From NCBI GenBank assembly GCA_045627385.1, contig JAZQNO010000033.1, positions 1 through 53,660 on the forward strand: DNA of 53,660 nucleotides, written 5' to 3'. Under the pieces are notes generated by a model. The model searched no databases and had not been told where the DNA came from. It saw nothing but the letters and a program-made list of their open reading frames with translations. Source of the DNA: UBA1757 sp045627385. GTDB lineage: Bacteria; Bacteroidota; Bacteroidia; Bacteroidales; UBA1402. Shown one piece after another: positions 32,712-41,914 of this stretch (position 1 is the first letter of the stretch; the number at the start of each line of letters is the position of its first letter). The position numbers and the translations under genes are program-made.

Positions 32712-33511
32712 AAAAGATTCTCGCACAGAGTTATATCTGGATACTGCTCATCATGTTGTATTCGCCCATCCTCATCATTGCCATCTTTTCCTTTACCGAC
32801 GCCAAAGTCTTGGGCAACTGGACCGGGTTCACCTTCAAACTGTACCGTTCGCTGTTTTCCGGCGGCATCAACAGTTCGCTCGTCAAAGCCATCGAAAGCA
32901 CGCTGAGCATCGGCTTGATCGCCTCTGCCGTTTCCACCGTTTTGGGCACCATCGCCGCCATAGGCATCTTCAACTTGAAAGGCAGAAAGAAGCGCACCAT
33001 GATTCTGCTTAATGACATCCCGATGCTCAACCCGGATATCATCACCGGCATTTCGCTGTTCATCCTGTTCATCACTTTCGGCATTTCGCAAGGATATCTG
33101 ACCGTAGTCATCGCCCACATCACTTTCTGCACGCCCTACGTCGTGCTCAGCGTCATTCCGAGACTTAAGCAGATGAACCCCAACATATACGAAGCTGCAC
33201 TCGATCTTGGCGCCACGCCCTTCCAAGCCTTGCGAAAAGTCATCATTCCAGAAATTCGACCGGGCATGGTATCGGGATTTCTGCTTTCTTTCACTCTTTC
33301 GCTGGACGATTTCGCAGTCACCCTCTTCACAAAAGGCAATCAGGGACTTGAAACGCTTTCGACCTACATTTATGCCGATGCCCGCAAAGGCGGCCTTACG
33401 CCGGAGTTGCGCCCACTTTCGACAATCATTTTTGCAGTCGTTCTCATTCTGTTGCTAATCATCAATTTAAGACCTGCACAAAGCAAAAAGTCACAACCTA
33501 TAAACCACTGA
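32708..33511 (+). CDS. potC: Spermidine/putrescine ABC importer, permease subunit C
   Basis: A 267-residue, six-helix permease. The EAA loop reads YEAALDLGATPFQALRKVIIPEIRPG, and the last loop SLDDFAVTLFTKGNQGLETLSTYIYADARKG is typical of PotC. It starts within the stop of potB and ends 3 bp before potD. The pair with PotB is the expected heterodimeric channel. Confidence 0.94.
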   Translation: MKKILAQSYIWILLIMLYSPILIIAIFSFTDAKVLGNWTGFTFKLYRSLFSGGINSSLVKAIESTLSIGLIASAVSTVLGTIAAIGIFNLKGRKKRTMILLNDIPMLNPDIITGISLFILFITFGISQGYLTVVIAHITFCTPYVVLSVIPRLKQMNPNIYEAALDLGATPFQALRKVIIPEIRPGMVSGFLLSFTLSLDDFAVTLFTKGNQGLETLSTYIYADARKGGLTPELRPLSTIIFAVVLILLLIINLRPAQSKKSQPINH

Positions 33512-33514
33512 TAA

Positions 33515-34801
33515 ATGAAAAAAATCCTTCTGTTGGCCGCAGCCATGCTGGCCATGTTGCCCACTTGGGGCAAAGAGGACCGTTCGCAAGTCCTCAAAGT
33601 TTACAACTGGGCCGATTACATCGATGAGAATGTATTGGCGGAATTTCCCGCTTGGTATAAGGAACAGACGGGTGAAGACATCCGCGTCATTTACCAGCTC
33701 TTCGACATCAACGAAATCATGCTTTCGAAAATTGAACGCGGACACGAAGATTTCGATGTCGTCTGCCCATCCGACTACATCATCGAGCGCATGCTGCGCA
33801 ATGACTTGCTTCTGCCCATCAGCCGTGACTTCGGCGAAACTCCCGACTACACCAAAGGCATTTCGCCTTACATCATTGAGTGCTTCAACAAGATTGACGG
33901 CAGCGGCAAGAACGCCAACGATTACGCTATCGGCTACATGTGGGGAACTACCGGCTTTCTTTTCAATCCCAAATACGTCACCCGCGAACAGGCCTCCACT
34001 TGGAATGTGCTGAGCAATGAAGATTTAGCCGGAAAGATTTTCGTCAAGGACGCTTTCCGCGATGTCTATTCTCCGCTGCTTGTCTATCTGCGTCAGGACG
34101 AACTGAAGGCCGGTACCGTCACTCAGGAGGAACTGATGTATGACGCCAGCGACGAGTCGATCGCTCTGGTTGAAGAATACATGAAGAATGTCAAGCATCT
34201 GATTGCCGGTTGGGAAGCCGATTTCGGAAAAGAACTGATGACCAAGGAAAAAGGCTGGCTCAATCTGTCATGGAGCGGCGATGCCAAATGGGCCATCGAC
34301 GAAGCCGCCCGTGTGGGCGTCACACTCGATTATGTGGTTCCCATGGAAGGCAGCAACGTTTGGTTCGACGGTTGGGTCATTCCCAAATACGCAAAAAACA
34401 TCAAGGCAGCCACCTATTTCATCAACTACATGTGCCGAAGCGATGTCGCTCTGCGCAATATGGAAGCTATCGGCTACGTCAGCACCATCGCCACCCCTGA
34501 AGTGCTGGCTGCGAAAATCGACAGCGCTGTTGGCGAGAACTACAATCTGAACTACTTCTTCGGACCGGAAGCCCAGTGCATTCCCATCGACCCCACCCAG
34601 TATCCCGATTCGGCTGTCATCGCACGCTGCACCATGATGCATGACAGTGGCGACCGCACGGAGGCCTTGCTGGCCATGTGGTCACGCATCAAAGGCGACA
34701 ATGCCACCAATTTCACCTTTGTCGTGTTGGCAGCCGCCGTGGCTGTTTGGGTCATTTTCGAAATCACCCGAAAGAACAAGAAAAAACATCGCAGAAAATA
34801 G
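33515..34801 (+). CDS. potD: Spermidine/putrescine-binding protein with C-terminal membrane anchor
   Basis: A 428-residue binding protein. The signal peptide (MKKILLLAAAMLAMLPTWG) is followed by LKVYNWADYIDENVL, a PotD/PotF hallmark. GYMWGTTGFLFNP, LSWSGDAKWAIDEA and VPMEGSNVWFDGWVIPK line the polyamine site in the family. Unusually, after the binding fold there is a hydrophobic helix (about 398-417, FTFVVLAAAVAVWVIFEI) and a very basic tail (TRKNKKKHRRK). That predicts a periplasmic protein tethered to the inner membrane by its C-terminus. E. coli PotD (348 residues) has no such part. Confidence 0.9.
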   Translation: MKKILLLAAAMLAMLPTWGKEDRSQVLKVYNWADYIDENVLAEFPAWYKEQTGEDIRVIYQLFDINEIMLSKIERGHEDFDVVCPSDYIIERMLRNDLLLPISRDFGETPDYTKGISPYIIECFNKIDGSGKNANDYAIGYMWGTTGFLFNPKYVTREQASTWNVLSNEDLAGKIFVKDAFRDVYSPLLVYLRQDELKAGTVTQEELMYDASDESIALVEEYMKNVKHLIAGWEADFGKELMTKEKGWLNLSWSGDAKWAIDEAARVGVTLDYVVPMEGSNVWFDGWVIPKYAKNIKAATYFINYMCRSDVALRNMEAIGYVSTIATPEVLAAKIDSAVGENYNLNYFFGPEAQCIPIDPTQYPDSAVIARCTMMHDSGDRTEALLAMWSRIKGDNATNFTFVVLAAAVAVWVIFEITRKNKKKHRRK

Positions 34802-34802
34802 C

Positions 34803-35351
34803 CTAACGGGCTTTCTGCCAATGATATCCAAGGGCGTACAGTTCCAATGACGCGCCCATTCTGAAGACCACACGTTCCGCAGATGCAAACAGGCGATAGG
34901 CCCGTTCGCTCTGCGGTTCGGCGTTTTCGTGGCGAATGAGTCCGATGGTCATCGAGGCTATTTTCTCCATCATCGCCTCCAGTTTGCGGGCTTTGTCCGA
35001 ACCTGGTTTGTATCCCAGTATGTCATTGACAACATGGTCATCCAGATTGTCAAAACCTCGGCTTCCATACAGACGGCTGTATTCGTATTTGGAATATCGG
35101 GCCCAATCGTCGTGCCACCAGCGGGCGACGGCCAGTCCGGCATATGCCGCCCACAAGACGGCGCACTGCGGATAAGCCTGGACTTCATGCACGGCATCGG
35201 CCAGATATTCAGGGGCATATTCACGCCACTTGGCATCAATGTCTTCGCTGGTCAGCAATTGGCCTGCCTGCATCTTCTCATTGGTGCACACACGGAGCAA
35301 TTCCTGCTCCAAACGGTTTTCAAAAGCCTTATAATAAACGGTTTCTTCCAT
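34803..35351 (-). CDS. Unknown helical cytoplasmic protein
   Basis: A 182-residue protein with no signal peptide, mainly helical and charged, with an aromatic core segment (LWAAYAGLAVARWWHDDWARYSKY at about 68-91). I do not recognise a family. The ATG at 35351 is 4 bp after the stop of the outer-membrane barrel gene, so it is probably the third gene of that run; a longer frame to 35435 would overlap it. It converges with potD, whose stop is 1 bp away. Confidence 0.7.
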   Translation of the reverse strand: MEETVYYKAFENRLEQELLRVCTNEKMQAGQLLTSEDIDAKWREYAPEYLADAVHEVQAYPQCAVLWAAYAGLAVARWWHDDWARYSKYEYSRLYGSRGFDNLDDHVVNDILGYKPGSDKARKLEAMMEKIASMTIGLIRHENAEPQSERAYRLFASAERVVFRMGASLELYALGYHWQKAR

Positions 35352-35355
35352 ATTC

Positions 35356-37776
35356 TCATTGAACGGACGGCCAGATGAGTTTGAACGACAGCAGCACTCC
35401 CCGTGGAATGCAGAGGGCCATCGAACGTCTCGCATTGGGGATATCCTGATCGAAACAATATTCGTACAGTTCGGTTCCGAAATCGCAGGCGTTGTAGCAG
35501 CAGGCTTCGACTTCGTACAGATAATTTTTCATTTCGCCTCTGTAAACGGCTCTCAAATCGACATTGAAAAAGGCGTCTTTACGCTTGCCGAAATGGCCGT
35601 CGGCAGGATTGATGCCTCGGGTGTCGGCCCGGTAGACAGCCGCTTGCGTATGGTTGGCACCGGGAAAGGTATAGGTGCTTACGCGGTAATTGGTGAAAGG
35701 CGTTCCGTCTTTGAATTTTCCGTTGAAGACCCACGTCAGGCGGTCGTTCATCCGATAGGACAACAGGATACGGCAGATGTAGGCCCGGTCTTGGTCCATA
35801 CGGCCCAAAGCCCGGTAGCGGGAGTCGGCATTGGACGGATTGAGATAGGTGTTCGGATTGGCCGAAGATTCGGACAGCACCCCGATATTGTTGGAAGTCA
35901 CGCCATTGCCCAAAGCGGCCAAACCGCTCATCAGATGCGATTGCCAACTGACCGACGCCAGCAGCTTCTCGCCTCTGTAGGTGTATTTGACGTGAGAAGA
36001 AACCGCATAGGGAGAATTGGTCAGCCACGAATCGCCAAAGCATTCGGCCGACTGGTTCTGAACCATATAGTAGGCTTTCTGACCGTAGAGATAGTAGATT
36101 CCGTCCTGATACATTCCTATCTGCGAAAGTTTGTCGGGCTGATAGGCGACCGTCCAAAGATGGCTGTATTTGCGATAGGACTGCAGCAGAGAAATCTCAT
36201 GACGGCCGAAAGTCAGCCAAACTGGCAGGTCGAAGACCAGATAGGACGGCTGCCGCAGATCTTCGGCAGCGCGGTGGTACTGGCCTCCGCTACCCGACAG
36301 GAACTGGCCGTCGCTCGCGTACTGAAGGACTCCGTTCATATATTCTTCCGAAAGGAAAAACATCTGTTCGGAATTGAAATTCATCCGATGGCGGCTCAAG
36401 GAAATCTCCGTTCGGAGGAAGTGCCATGGATGGGCAGACAAATACCCGGACACCTGCCAATTGGGAGAAAAAACGCTTTTGCCGCCCGCCAGCCAAATGC
36501 CGTCACTTGAAAATCCGGCGGAAGCACGCCATTGCGTCCAATCGTTCAAGTCACCTTTTCCCCTGAGTTCCATCAAGTTGTCCAAAAGGGCTCCTATAAA
36601 GGCGGATGATGTCCAATGGTAACGATACAAATCCACAGCGGTTGCATCGCCATATCGCTGCAAATAGACAGTGTTCTCCCAAGTGCGGCGGCTCGGATTG
36701 AATGACAGAATGGAGTTAAAAGTCTCGGCATGCCAGTCAAGCCAGGAATTCAAATGGTAATCGCAGTCCAACGACAAAGTGAATTCCCGGGTGTCTCCGT
36801 CGGGATACCACGGCTCAAAGCCCTCACCGTCCTGGTCGACGAGATTGCGCGAAAACTGCAGATTGTTGTGTTCGACCCGGTTGCTTTCAAACAGCAGTCC
36901 GAAGCGCAGGTCGCAGTTCTCGTCACGGTATCTTTCGCCGAAAACAGCCGCAGAGACGGAAGCCAGTCGGGCGGTTTCATCGCTGTTGTATCCCAATTCG
37001 CTGCCATAGTCGGAACGATTGGCCAATCTGACGGCATAATGGGCCTCGTCCACAAAATCCGTCATGTCAAGAGCGAGTTGTCCATCGATTTGAAAAGCGG
37101 AGAACGGAGCTTCGTAGCTACCGTAGATGCCCTGATGGTCGAAAGCGGCAATGCTTCTGGAACCCAGTTGGGCGTAGCAGTGGAGCGGCAACCACTCATC
37201 GCCTTTGCGTATGCCGCTGTTCACCTCGACCTGCGTGGACCAGGGCATATGGGACCGTTCTTCAATGGGCTTGAGCGCCCGTTCCGATGCGGTCGTGTGG
37301 AAAAGGTTGATCAGTTCTTTCGTACCCGGCGTAATGCCGCCCAAGCCTCCGCCATTGCCGGTCATGCGTACATAGCTGACGGAATCGACGACAGAACGGT
37401 AATGCAGCTCGCCTCGGTGATAATCCAAAGCCAGATCGTGATGTTGCATATTCAGCTGGAACATCGGGGAACCGAGATTGAAACGGCTGTCCATCCGGTG
37501 ACCGTTCCAATAATGTCGTGTCTGAGCATAGGAATTGCCCGCAATGGAAACCAACATCCGGTCGGGCAGATTCCAACGCCCGGTCGTTTCAGACTGATAA
37601 ACGGCAAAATCGCTGAAATTGTCCAGATAATGGACCAGATCGCCCTGTCCGTACCAGATGCGGAAGAAGTCGGCGCCGACACTGTCGACACCGAAAGAGA
37701 CCTCCGCTTTCAACAAGAGACTTGACGCCAGGAGGGCCACTGCCAGACAATATTTCCAAAAACGTCTACTCGACAT
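35356..37776 (-). CDS. TonB-dependent receptor-like outer-membrane protein
   Basis: An 806-residue exported protein (signal CLAVALLASSLLLKAEVSF) dominated by beta-barrel sequence with many alternating aromatic strands. The first ~170 residues resemble a plug: MLVSIAGNSYAQTRHYWNGHRMD, then an NGGGLGG-ITPGTKELINLFH stretch similar to the end of TonB plug domains. I see no N-terminal carboxypeptidase-like domain, no clear TonB box and no SusD partner. It starts 11 bp inside the end of a secreted GH2 gene, so it is co-translated with it and probably takes up the sugars that enzyme releases. It could also be another barrel family. Confidence 0.62.
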   Translation of the reverse strand: MSSRRFWKYCLAVALLASSLLLKAEVSFGVDSVGADFFRIWYGQGDLVHYLDNFSDFAVYQSETTGRWNLPDRMLVSIAGNSYAQTRHYWNGHRMDSRFNLGSPMFQLNMQHHDLALDYHRGELHYRSVVDSVSYVRMTGNGGGLGGITPGTKELINLFHTTASERALKPIEERSHMPWSTQVEVNSGIRKGDEWLPLHCYAQLGSRSIAAFDHQGIYGSYEAPFSAFQIDGQLALDMTDFVDEAHYAVRLANRSDYGSELGYNSDETARLASVSAAVFGERYRDENCDLRFGLLFESNRVEHNNLQFSRNLVDQDGEGFEPWYPDGDTREFTLSLDCDYHLNSWLDWHAETFNSILSFNPSRRTWENTVYLQRYGDATAVDLYRYHWTSSAFIGALLDNLMELRGKGDLNDWTQWRASAGFSSDGIWLAGGKSVFSPNWQVSGYLSAHPWHFLRTEISLSRHRMNFNSEQMFFLSEEYMNGVLQYASDGQFLSGSGGQYHRAAEDLRQPSYLVFDLPVWLTFGRHEISLLQSYRKYSHLWTVAYQPDKLSQIGMYQDGIYYLYGQKAYYMVQNQSAECFGDSWLTNSPYAVSSHVKYTYRGEKLLASVSWQSHLMSGLAALGNGVTSNNIGVLSESSANPNTYLNPSNADSRYRALGRMDQDRAYICRILLSYRMNDRLTWVFNGKFKDGTPFTNYRVSTYTFPGANHTQAAVYRADTRGINPADGHFGKRKDAFFNVDLRAVYRGEMKNYLYEVEACCYNACDFGTELYEYCFDQDIPNARRSMALCIPRGVLLSFKLIWPSVQ

Positions 37777-40429
37777 TCAGCACCAGTTTTGAAGTTTTCA
37801 GTCCTTTTCCGTTGACGGTGAGCGTCATGGGGCCAGGCTTGGAGCCGGCTTCCAAGACAACGACCAGCATCCCGTGGAAAACTTTCATCTGCGGCTCCAC
37901 GAAAGATTCGACCGAAGTGGCGTCTCCATTGCAGCAAGCTTTGAATTTTCCACTGCCTTTAACGCTGAACGTCAGCAGATTGTCGGCATCGGGACAGACA
38001 TTGCCGTCGCGGTCGGTCAGCGTGACGGTAACGAAGGCCAGATCGGGACAGTCGAGTGACTCTCCCCCTTTGCCCAAAGGCAGACGGCGCAGTCGGGTAC
38101 GGTCGGCGGAAAGTTCGATGCGAGAGGCTTTGCCAGCCGTACGCAGCACTTCCTCGCCTGCCTGAGCGCCCTTTTCATCGTAAACGACCACACGGATTTC
38201 ACCCGGTTCATAGACCACATCGTTCCAACGGAGACGGTAACGGTCGACCGGGTCCGGATCGATGACCGCCGTCTTTCCCTTGGCCGCATCCAGGACGGAT
38301 TTTCCGGATGCCGTCCCGGCAGACGCGCCTTCGCCATAGACTTGGTCGAGCGTGATGTCGGCCTTGCGGCGTCGGCCTTGGCTGACTCCATTCACAAACA
38401 GTTCAGCCTCGGGACAGTCGGTATAGCAATAGACAGGCGTCGTCTGCCCTCTCCGGCCAGGCCATGTCCAATGAGGCAGCAGATGGACGGTCTTTTCCAA
38501 GCGGTTCCAACGGCTGCGATACAAATAGAAACGATCTTTGGGAAGCCCTGCCAGATCGACGATGCCGAAATAAGACGAACGGGAGGGCCAATAAGTGTCG
38601 TAGGGGGTAGGTTCGCCCAGATAATCGAAACCGGTCCAGACGAATTCGCCAATGACCCAGGGAGCGTCGTCTTGCCAGAGCCAATCGTCATCGGGCAAGT
38701 TGCTCCACGAGCAGGCACCCAAATCGTAACTGCTGCACTGGCCGTCGTCGTAAGTGTCGCCCCAGTTGCGGCGCGGCGGGAATTTGTAAACGCCGCGGCT
38801 GCTCACGGTCGAGGCGGTTTCGGTGCCCAACAGGATGCCCTTGGGCGAAGCCTCGGCAGCCAGTCCGTATTTGGGCAGACGATAGTTGAAGCCCGGCACA
38901 TCCAGTTCTTGGAAAGTGCCGCTCCAAATGGGTGCCTCACCCCTGTCGAGCCCCATCGTCACAGGCCGGCTCGGGTCCAGCCGATGACAGATCTCCTGCA
39001 TCAGACGGGTATATTTCAGGCCATTGGCATTACCCTGTTCGGGAATTTCATTGCCGATGCTCCACATGACGACCGAAGGATGATTGCGATGGCAGCGCAC
39101 CAGATTCTCCACATCGCTCTCCCACCACTGACGCTGACGTCCGTCGGCCTGAGGATTGGGATTCTCCTGCGTGAAAAACAGCGAATAGCCGTTCTTGCAT
39201 TTGGGCCAAATCCACATGTCGAAGGACTCGGCCATCACCATCATGCCCATAGAATCGCAGACATCGAGCTGCCAGGGCGCCGGCACATTGTGCGAAGTGC
39301 GGATAGCGTCGCAGCCCATATCCTTGAGAATGGCCACCTGACGGGCGAAGGCCGATTTGTTGAAAGCGGCACCGAGAGGGCCCAAATCGTGATGCAGACA
39401 GACTCCTTGGAATTTGCGCGGCTGAGCGTTCAGACGGAATCCTTCCGGACCGAAATACAGGTCGCGGATGCCGATCTGCGTTTCACGGCGGTCCCAGACA
39501 CGCCGGGCATCAGACAAAGTGGTCACCAATCGGTAACGGACAGGATTTTCAGGACTCCAAAGGCTGACATTCTTCAGCAGCACGACCGAGGCCGCTTCTT
39601 TGGAATCGGAGACTTCACGCTTGTTTTCCCCCACTTTCTGTCCCCTGCCGTCGAAAACCTCGTTCAACACATACAGTTTGTGCCCCTTCTCCAAGGGAAA
39701 GTCGACACAAATCTCGCTGTTGACGCTCAAGCGGGCGCACTCGGCCGTCATGCCTGCCGAGTCGATACCGGACACTTGCGTAGTTCGGGCGAAAACGCCC
39801 CAAGTGTCAAATCGGATTTCGGGGGCCGTCCGCAGACGGACAGGGCGAAACAGGCCCGCACCCGGATACCAGCGAGAACTTTCGGGACGGTTGTTGAGAT
39901 GCACCGCCAAGGTGTTGGCCCCTTCTTTCACATAAGGGGTGACATCGATTTCAAAACAGTTGTACCCGTAGGCCCAGACACCGGCCAGTTGTCCGTTGAC
40001 ATAGACCTGAGGCTCGCTCATCGCACCGTCGAAGACCAAACTCACATGCGCGACGCCCGCAGGGACATCGAAAGCGCGACGGTACCAGCCTTCGCCGATC
40101 CAGGGCAGCGAACCGCTGCGTCCGGTCTTCTCGCTGGCCACCCCCTCGTTGTTCTGAACGATAGCGACCACCTGCTTGTCAATGTCCTTGTCAAACGGAC
40201 CGGCGACAGCCCAATCGTGGGGAATGGTCACCGTCTCCCATCGGGAATCGTCATAAGCGGGAAGAGAGACTTCCTCAGCAGGATCCGTCACGCCCAAAGA
40301 AAATTTCCAGCCGTCCAGCAAAAGGCGTTCTTCGGAGAGCGTGGACTTCTGCGTGGGGGCATCATTTTGGGCAAAGAGGGAAAAGCTGGCGACAAAAATA
40401 ACCAACACACTGACAATCAACCGTTTCAT
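37766..40429 (-). CDS. Secreted glycoside hydrolase family 2 (beta-galactosidase-like)
   Basis: An 887-residue exported GH2 (signal LIVSVLVIFVASFSLFAQ). Order: sugar-binding domain (about 40-220, TIPHDWAVAGPF and WYRRAFDVP), Ig-like domain, TIM barrel (about 315-600), then C-terminal Ig-like domains. Barrel motifs: FQGVCLHHDLGPLG, CDAIRTSHNVP, the acid/base Glu in SIGNEIPEQ, and nucleophile candidate in LLGTETAST. WTGFDYLGEPTPY is typical of this GH2 branch. It differs clearly from the GH2 at 10567. Its stop overlaps the receptor-like barrel start. Sugar specificity is not certain. Confidence 0.92.
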   Translation of the reverse strand: MKRLIVSVLVIFVASFSLFAQNDAPTQKSTLSEERLLLDGWKFSLGVTDPAEEVSLPAYDDSRWETVTIPHDWAVAGPFDKDIDKQVVAIVQNNEGVASEKTGRSGSLPWIGEGWYRRAFDVPAGVAHVSLVFDGAMSEPQVYVNGQLAGVWAYGYNCFEIDVTPYVKEGANTLAVHLNNRPESSRWYPGAGLFRPVRLRTAPEIRFDTWGVFARTTQVSGIDSAGMTAECARLSVNSEICVDFPLEKGHKLYVLNEVFDGRGQKVGENKREVSDSKEAASVVLLKNVSLWSPENPVRYRLVTTLSDARRVWDRRETQIGIRDLYFGPEGFRLNAQPRKFQGVCLHHDLGPLGAAFNKSAFARQVAILKDMGCDAIRTSHNVPAPWQLDVCDSMGMMVMAESFDMWIWPKCKNGYSLFFTQENPNPQADGRQRQWWESDVENLVRCHRNHPSVVMWSIGNEIPEQGNANGLKYTRLMQEICHRLDPSRPVTMGLDRGEAPIWSGTFQELDVPGFNYRLPKYGLAAEASPKGILLGTETASTVSSRGVYKFPPRRNWGDTYDDGQCSSYDLGACSWSNLPDDDWLWQDDAPWVIGEFVWTGFDYLGEPTPYDTYWPSRSSYFGIVDLAGLPKDRFYLYRSRWNRLEKTVHLLPHWTWPGRRGQTTPVYCYTDCPEAELFVNGVSQGRRRKADITLDQVYGEGASAGTASGKSVLDAAKGKTAVIDPDPVDRYRLRWNDVVYEPGEIRVVVYDEKGAQAGEEVLRTAGKASRIELSADRTRLRRLPLGKGGESLDCPDLAFVTVTLTDRDGNVCPDADNLLTFSVKGSGKFKACCNGDATSVESFVEPQMKVFHGMLVVVLEAGSKPGPMTLTVNGKGLKTSKLVLNVE

Positions 40430-40457
40430 ATCATTTCCTCCATAGGGTTATTGCTAG

Positions 40458-40465
40458 GCAAGATA
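40458..40465 (-). promoter_or_regulatory. Possible promoter for the GH2/barrel run
   Basis: Minus strand TATCTTGC (two mismatches to TAnnTTTG), with TTG about 21 bp upstream, 29 bp before the ATG at 40429. Confidence 0.3.
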
Positions 40466-40530
40466 CATTATTTCTTTCTTATCGCCAATAAAAATCTCCT
40501 TTATTAATGCCAAACATCCGTCGAGTTGTT

Positions 40531-40538
40531 TATATTTG
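40531..40538 (+). promoter_or_regulatory. -7 element (TATATTTG)
   Basis: Exact TAnnTTTG match 25 bp before the ATG at 40564. Confidence 0.5.
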
Positions 40539-40563
40539 CAGTATTCATACAAAACGGACGTTT

Positions 40564-41253
40564 ATGAAGCACTTACGACTGTTCCTCCTCGCGCTTACCG
40601 GCCTGTCCATCAGCGGTTGCGCATCGTATTACGCTGCCGGCACCGACATTCCCATGATTCATGAGAAAGGCGACCTGCAAGTGGCCGCCGGGGCTACCGT
40701 GCCCATTCTCAACGCGGACGCCACCGTCTCGTACGGCATCACCGACCATCTGGCCGCACAGGTTTACGGACGTTTCGGCAACGACATGTTCGGACACGGA
40801 GCCATAGGCGTCTATTTTCCGATGCAGCACCATCTGCTTTCGGAGACCTACGGCGGCTTCGGCTACGGTTATGACCGGGAAGACAGCAGCGACAGCGACG
40901 GAGACGGCAATTACCGATGGCACGAAAACCATTTTCAGGACTATTTCATTCAGACGAACTTCGGCCAATACGGAGTGGGCCGGATAAATGCCGACTATGG
41001 CATCAGCCTGAAAGGAAGTATTCTGAAAATGAACGACAAAGAGCACAAAGAGCACGACACCCCCTTGGAATTCTACACACTGAACCAATATCCCGTCTTC
41101 GCATTGGAACCATCGCTTTTCGCCCACTTCGGAGGTGAACATCTGCGCTTCGGCATCAGGCTGGGCTACAGCGAACTGTTCTACGACGAAGACACCTACC
41201 AGCTTGTCCATTGGCCTCTCAACGGCAGCGTCAGCCTCAGTTACCGATTCTGA
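40564..41253 (+). CDS. Unknown outer-membrane lipoprotein/barrel-like protein
   Basis: A 229-residue product with a lipobox (ISGC, Cys19) and a mature part of beta-rich strands ending in SVSLSYRF, a typical outer-membrane barrel end with C-terminal Phe. A short acidic insert with alternating Asp/Ser (about 101-110, REDSSDSDGDG) may bind calcium. I do not recognise a named family. It has its own promoter element and the next gene also has one, so it may be a single-gene transcript. Confidence 0.7.
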   Translation: MKHLRLFLLALTGLSISGCASYYAAGTDIPMIHEKGDLQVAAGATVPILNADATVSYGITDHLAAQVYGRFGNDMFGHGAIGVYFPMQHHLLSETYGGFGYGYDREDSSDSDGDGNYRWHENHFQDYFIQTNFGQYGVGRINADYGISLKGSILKMNDKEHKEHDTPLEFYTLNQYPVFALEPSLFAHFGGEHLRFGIRLGYSELFYDEDTYQLVHWPLNGSVSLSYRF

Positions 41254-41278
41254 TTCCTTTCAAGTTGTGTGTTAAATA

Positions 41279-41310
41279 TTTGTTTCCTTACAAATAAACA
41301 TATATTTTTG
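41279..41310 (+). promoter_or_regulatory. Consensus Bacteroidetes promoter (TTTG-N20-TATTTTTG)
   Basis: TTTG at 41279-41282, 20 bp spacing, TATTTTTG at 41303-41310: the best complete promoter in the window, 28 bp before the ATG at 41339. Confidence 0.7.
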
Positions 41311-41338
41311 TAGAGTTAAACAAACTCTTAAAAAACAC

Positions 41339-41899
41339 ATGACTATGAAGAATGTATTCACCGTCGCCATCGACGACAATGGAGAAATTGTATTTGATTG
41401 TCCTGAAGGACTTTGCCTTTCAGAAGACGATGCCCACAAGAATCCCGTCGGCTTTTGCCGCGACCTGCAGCGCACCATCGCCAGCCTGGTCAAAATCCTA
41501 TGGAAAAACAAGGACACCCGAGTCAGCACCATGATCCGTTCATTGAGCATGGCCGAAATCTGCGCAGGCGAACAGCCTTACCTTCAGACAGAAGAACTGT
41601 GGGAAGTGATGTCGATGTCTTTTTTGCCCTTTATGGAAGAGTTCACCCTCAAGGAAAAGCGCAAATACACCGAAAAGCTTCCGGAAATCGTGCGTCCCTC
41701 CCATATGGAAGCCCCGCTTGACCTGGAAGACGACGAATATTTCGAGGATTTCGATCCGTGGCCATACAGCGATGGAATCGACGATCTGACCGAACAGTTG
41801 GAGATGATGGAAATAGCGGAAAGGATGGCCCGCGAGGGCGCCGACGTGTTTCCCGCCAAAAAACCACGGAGCGGCGGAAAACGGAAAAAGGCCAACTGA
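41339..41899 (+). CDS. Unknown acidic cytoplasmic protein
   Basis: A 186-residue protein with no signal peptide. The middle is helical, and a long acidic stretch (about 120-150, with DLEDDEYFEDFDPW) is followed by a basic, lysine-rich tail (KKPRSGGKRKKAN). An early ATG pair (41339 and 41345) allows two starts. I do not recognise a family. A consensus promoter precedes it and it converges with lpxB, so it is probably expressed alone and fairly strongly. Confidence 0.65.
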   Translation: MTMKNVFTVAIDDNGEIVFDCPEGLCLSEDDAHKNPVGFCRDLQRTIASLVKILWKNKDTRVSTMIRSLSMAEICAGEQPYLQTEELWEVMSMSFLPFMEEFTLKEKRKYTEKLPEIVRPSHMEAPLDLEDDEYFEDFDPWPYSDGIDDLTEQLEMMEIAERMAREGADVFPAKKPRSGGKRKKAN

Positions 41900-41914
41900 C
41901 CTGGCCGCAAGAGT

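Noticed and set aside
38342..40507. 721-codon plus-strand open frame opposite the GH2 gene
   Set aside because: It is fully antisense to a clear GH2 with catalytic motifs. Long antisense frames follow from the codon usage; the translated sequence has no domain-like pattern.
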